Under the pieces are notes generated by a model, which ran no database searches, was not told the origin of the DNA, and worked only from the letters and a program-made list of their open reading frames with translations. Source: Amaurobius ferox (Eukaryota > Arthropoda > Arachnida > Araneae > Amaurobiidae). From it: a stretch of 64,000 bases of DNA. Numbering within the stretch: position 1 is the stretch's first letter; each line of letters starts with the position of its first letter. The stretch spans positions 68,635,254 to 68,699,253 of the forward strand of contig OX578139.1 in the NCBI GenBank assembly GCA_951213105.1, given 5' to 3'. A program made the translations under genes and the position numbers. Of this stretch, positions 60,340 to 64,000 are shown in pieces.

Positions 60340-62824
60340 ATGCACTTCTAAACGATGCAAATTATGTCCAGTTGCAGACCCCGGACAAATTGCTGAAAAT
60401 GTTACCCATTACCGCCCATTCTGTAAAACGTGTAACTGCATATATTGCATTACTTGCAAGACCTGCAATAAAAAATATATCGGACAAACGAAGAATTGCC
60501 TACATCTTGCCTACATCGTCAAGTTAGTAAGACAAGAAAACAGGACGCACCGGTTACTAATATAGAATTAAGACATTTTGATTTTCATGGATTTGATGAT
60601 ATAATGATTAATATTATTGACATCGTACCAAAATTGGATGAAAGAATTTGGTGGGAGAACTTGCACATCAAACAATACGGAACGGCATATCCTTACGGAC
60701 TCAATTCCATAAATTTCTGTAATACCCATAATTTTGAATACTGTAATAACATTCATCAACCATCGGTAATGCAAGATATACCTACAAAGCGGATTGCAAG
60801 ATGGTCAAGAGGTGGACGCAAAAATAAAAAGTATTTTAACGATGCGTTAAAACGTGTCGAAAATTTCATTGAGAAACTTAAAACCTTTACGGACAGTAAA
60901 AACCGCTGGATTAAAAATATCATTTTTGGAATCCCAAAACGTTATATAAAACGTATATGGAAAATAATATATGCATACCCTTTTATTTCCGATCCCATTG
61001 TCAACAAAGATGTAGCAACTACTAATTATGCGGTACTTCTGGACACGTTCAAATTAAAAGCAAAATTGCTCCATATTGACTTGACTACGCAGGAAAAAAA
61101 GCAGGCAAATAAAGAATATTTCGTTACGACATTCAGAAACAAAACTTATGATCAAATACCTCTTAAAGCATTCTTGAAAGACATGTCTCACCTTATGCCC
61201 ATACCTAAAATCGAAATTAAATTGGCAGTTAATCAGATTTGTTAAGACGAATGGTCGAAAAATTTTCAACTACAATCAAATTGGGCAAAATATAGAAAAG
61301 TACAAATCCAGTGAATGTGATTGCGAAAACAGCGTGTTTACCGATCGTCATCATGGACACATCATAACAGGGGACTTGAATTTCATCCAAGATACCAACC
61401 TGAAGTCTATTTTGCAACTTGGAACAAAATTCCGTATTCAAGAATTTGCAAATGTAGTGAATAATTTCAAGAAGGATCTTAATGACTTTATATATAGGAT
61501 GGCCGTGAAATATAGTGTACCATTGGACGCATTTGAAGAATGGAAATTTAATATTACGGGGTTATTCAATTTTCATTATCATGGCTCACGTATTGATAAA
61601 AATCAACGTACTGACAAAAATCAAAGCAAGATCAAGGAAGACATTTTGAATAAATATTGCAACGATTATGTAATAACTTATACCGACAAAGTCGTTTCTA
61701 ATTATACACTTACGTGCATCAAATATTACGTGGAAGTTCTTTGTAATCATTATCAAGATGAACTTATGTATACAAAATTACACCTTACAGGCCGTACTAT
61801 AGAAAATAAAATCAAGGCCTTATATAAACGGATTGATTATGATTTAAAACAAGTTAAATTTCCTTACCTCATCCTGATTCCGAAGCTTCATAAAACCCCT
61901 GTAAAATTCCGTCCCGTAACTGTCGGTTTCAAGATTTATCTGACTATAGCTAATTCTAAACTAATTAGCTCTGCTGAAACATGTCATGACAAAAATCAAG
62001 CATAAATGTTCCATTATCGTAAATAATAGTTATGAAATACTCAACAAACTCAAATTCTTCCCTGATCGTATGAATTTTCGAAGTTTCGATTTTAAGGATC
62101 TTTTTAATAATATTGACCTTGATGATCTTCTTTTTATTTTATTGGAGATTTATGAGATTTATGAATTACATGAATATATTATATTAAGTAAATATAAAGC
62201 CATGATCAGGATTGTTCTGTTCGAAAATATACTATTTAACGGGACCAACTATTATCAGCAAGTCAAGGGCATTCCAATGGGAGGAGGATGTTCTTCACTC
62301 CTTGCTGACATCTACCTGAATAAATACGAGGAAGGCACTCACATACACTATTAAATGAAATACCATACTTTCGTTTCGTGGATGACATTCTTGTGGGCCA
62401 ATACGAACAAATGCCTGAATTTGACTTCAGTTTCTACCCTGATAATTTGGATCTCATAGAAACACACATGGAAAATAAAAATCAAGTTGATTTCCTGGAT
62501 ATTAGTATCCTTTACGATAAAAACAATTGTTTATATACCATTTTATACGACAAGAGAAATACTTTCAAGACCAGCATCAATCACGTTATCGATTGGAACT
62601 CAAATTTGAGTAAAAATATATTACGAAATATTATAGTCAATCATCTGATACGCAATCAAAGAATCCATACTTTCACAAAAGATCGAACTGAAAATGAAAG
62701 AAGAATAATGCGAGAGGCGATCAAGAAACATTATCCCGCAAATTTCCTTAGACATTATTATAATACTGTATACAACGATGTAAAAAACGCTTATTTTAAG
62801 GATATAACTTGCACACACCTATGA
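60340..62824 (+). pseudogene. Broken GIY-YIG endonuclease plus reverse transcriptase ORF (copy B)
   Basis: The product would be a retrotransposon polyprotein that nicks DNA and copies its RNA at the nick. In order it shows a Cys-rich segment (CKLC, then CKTCNCIYCITCKTC), a YIGQT motif (about 60474-60488), an Arg in LHRQVS, a Glu in LDERIWW and an Asn in YGLN, which are the GIY-YIG catalytic positions. A linker with KRYIKRIWK follows, then GHIITGDLNF (about 61350-61380), KFRPVTVGF, FRSFDFKDLFNNI (RT motif A, catalytic Asp), GIPMGGGCSS (motif B) and VDDILV (motif C). Lesions are an 11-bp tandem duplication at 60496-60517, a frame change near 61236-61246, a frame change near 61968-61985 that is shared with copy A, and a 5-bp insertion at 62346-62350 between motifs B and C. 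The first motif reads CIY rather than GIY. Motif calls are by eye. Confidence 0.85.
60496..60517 (+). repeat. 11-bp tandem duplication inside the GIY-YIG domain
   Basis: TTGCCTACATC occurs twice in immediate succession (60496-60506 and 60507-60517). Removing one unit would join KKYIGQTKN to the frame of LHRQVSKTRK, which continues to 61245. The duplication therefore explains the frame break between the two halves of the endonuclease. Confidence 0.9.
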
Positions 62825-63105
62825 TGTTATCGATTTTGGAAATGGTAACTGTGAGATTCACTTACACGGAACTTGCTGAAAGCGCACCCTAGTGGTAGTA
62901 TAATGCTATATATGGATTGCACTCTCCTTAGTTAACGACTCTTGGCCGTTTTCATAATGTGTTTTAGTTCGGCTTTGTACTTCGAACTTTTCTTCGATTC
63001 TTGAGTTTTGTACTCACTTCCACGGTCAGTGTCTTGTCCTCGACACCATTTCGGAGGTCAAGTTTCGGCAAAGTATTTGGTTCCGGGAGTTTTACCTAGG
63101 TGTAA

Positions 63106-63146
63106 TAGCATGCTATAACCGGGAAGGAGGGGTCACAATCCCCCTC
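63106..63146 (+). other. 3' UTR hairpin and palindrome of Penelope copy B
   Basis: TAGCATGCTA lies at 63106-63115 and the hairpin with GAGGGG/CCCCTC arms at 63127-63146, mirroring copy A. The loop is conserved as well, although the intervening sequence has single-base differences between copies. Confidence 0.5.
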
Positions 63147-63204
63147 GGCCATTTATGCTTTCCCGTTGGCTTGATTCCCATTTTTTCCTTAATACTTTTA
63201 TTTG

Positions 63205-63206
<2 letters not shown>

Positions 63207-63239
<33 letters not shown>
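63207..63239. repeat. (TA)n microsatellite at the 3' end of Penelope copy B
   Basis: About 16 TA units directly abut the TTTGC that ends copy B. The corresponding copy A edge reads TATATAGC, so both element ends meet TA-rich sequence. Confidence 0.9.
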
Positions 63240-63244
<5 letters not shown>

Positions 63245-64000
63245 ATAGTTTGAAAATCCAATTATAGAATAGAGGGAAGTTGCAACTCAAAAATCCTAAC
63301 TTTAAAAAATGCTTGCATAATAAAAAGAAGTATTAAATAGAGAATCATCAATCAAATGGAAAAAAATGCAAATTTCTAGTCATCAAGTCCAAGTATTTAA
63401 TCAAAATGAACACAAAATGTGTGTTTCTGAAATTAGATGTAGATAACATCTATAAACTCTAATAACTTAAACAACACACATAAAGAGAAAAAAATTATAA
63501 AGGAAACAAGAATACCTGGAATAAACAAACACTGAAAATGTGCTAACCATTGGAGCCCAAAATGAAGAGACCAGTATTGCCAATCGCAAAGATGTAAATA
63601 CAATGTAATGTTAAAACAAGATAATGTTGATGTCTGGCCAATATAAGATAGATAGAAGAGAATTCATGAATATTCAACTAATTCAAACTTTTTAACAATA
63701 CCATTAGCTAAATATGCTGGATATTTATATAATTTACTGGTAATCTTTAGATTATTTATATGCATAGCATGAAATTTTTTATCTGATAATCTATAAATTC
63801 TGAAAAGTTGATTAAGAATAATATTTCGAAACAATTACATCGGGTTGCTGGAATTAAATGGTAATATTTTATTAATGTTGAAATTAAAATATTATTTTTA
63901 TCATATAAATTAATATCTATTATATTAGTAGGTTCAATAATTAGATTTAAATCTAAAAAATTAATGTTATTACTAACAGTATCTTCATTATGTTAATTTA
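63240..64000. other. No gene seen
   Basis: Very AT-rich sequence to the window end, especially the last 300 bases. No repeat partner found within the window. Confidence 0.45.

Larger units (their letters stand above)
58784..63209. repeat. Large inverted repeat, about 1.55-kb arms, 1.33-kb loop
   Basis: The left arm 58784-60329 and the right arm 61662-63209 are reverse complements at very high identity over the whole stretches I compared. The spacer 60330-61661 holds the endonuclease half of copy B. Transcription through it would give an RNA able to fold into a long hairpin. The arms are copies A and B of the Penelope-like element. Confidence 0.85.
60330..63209 (+). mobile_element. Penelope-like retroelement, permuted (Naiad-type), copy B
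   Basis: This is a plus-strand retroelement whose coding region runs GIY-YIG endonuclease first, reverse transcriptase second. Canonical Penelope elements have the endonuclease at the C terminus. An N-terminal endonuclease is the hallmark of the Naiad/Chlamys clade of Penelope-like elements. The copy begins abruptly at 60330, where it meets the inverted copy A, so its 5' end may be truncated. The coding part ends at the stop after 62821. About 385 bp of 3' untranslated sequence follow, and the copy ends in a TA microsatellite. The frame is broken in four places (see the pseudogene entry), so the copy is not autonomous as it stands. From 61662 onward it is nearly identical to copy A. Confidence 0.85.

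Noticed and set aside
58850..63146. Hammerhead ribozyme in the Penelope untranslated regions
   Set aside because: Some Penelope-like elements carry one, but I found no CUGANGA and GAAA core in the correct arrangement on either strand of the 3' regions or the junction.

Overview
This is eukaryotic, AT-rich, repeat-dominated DNA with no bacterial-style operons and no confidently identifiable host gene. The base composition, the arthropod-like 5S rRNA sequence inside a SINE, Tc1 elements with TA target duplications and a permuted Penelope-like retroelement all point to an invertebrate, most likely an arthropod. Arachnid is my guess, not a demonstrated assignment. Most open frames in the window are chance frames inside repeats.

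About half of the window consists of copies of a few non-autonomous families, named here for this report. F1 (about 0.6-0.95 kb), F2 (about 0.95 kb), F3 (about 1.3 kb) and F4 (a 149-bp tandem core) share one layout: a hairpin at the 5' end followed by a short subterminal inverted repeat (in F1-F3), an internal body often made of tandem units, a microsatellite, and a 3' terminal palindrome that contains the inverted-repeat sequence. This resembles Helentron/HINE-type or MINE-type elements. F1 copies lie at 1-319, 739-1595, 4142-5078, 6480-6935, 7510-8128, 10559-11275, 22481-23201, 23320-23432, 26608-27293, 37038-37572 and 37616-38491. F2 copies lie at 12318, 21311, 23719, 50206, 53847 and 57249. 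F3 copies lie at 1793, 2310, 5251, 8813, 13963, 16808, 19393, 24823, 44241 and 45361.

Four SINE copies (5445, 8183, 38538, 40066) share one body. At 8183-8563 a full-length copy with target duplications carries a nearly complete 5S rRNA head followed by a tRNA-like remnant that has lost its B box. At 38538 the same body has a tRNA-type head with an intact B box. Two Tc1-like elements (30225-31663 and 40918-42377) keep both terminal repeats but have broken transposases. A third Tc1 remnant lies near 56.3 kb and a LINE remnant near 36 kb.

The main find is at 58784-63209: two copies of a Penelope-like element joined head to head. The plus-strand copy encodes a GIY-YIG endonuclease upstream of the reverse transcriptase, the permuted order known from the Naiad/Chlamys clade. 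The minus-strand copy is 5'-truncated but keeps an uninterrupted RT core of 277 residues. The two make near-identical inverted arms of about 1.55 kb around a 1.33-kb loop, with TA microsatellites at or near both outer ends.

The remaining intervals (for example 27.3-30.2, 42.4-44.0, 46.7-48.7 and 52.3-53.8 kb) are AT-rich and show no supportable gene. One weak candidate exon resembling a membrane segment of an ABCC transporter is at 56600-56682.
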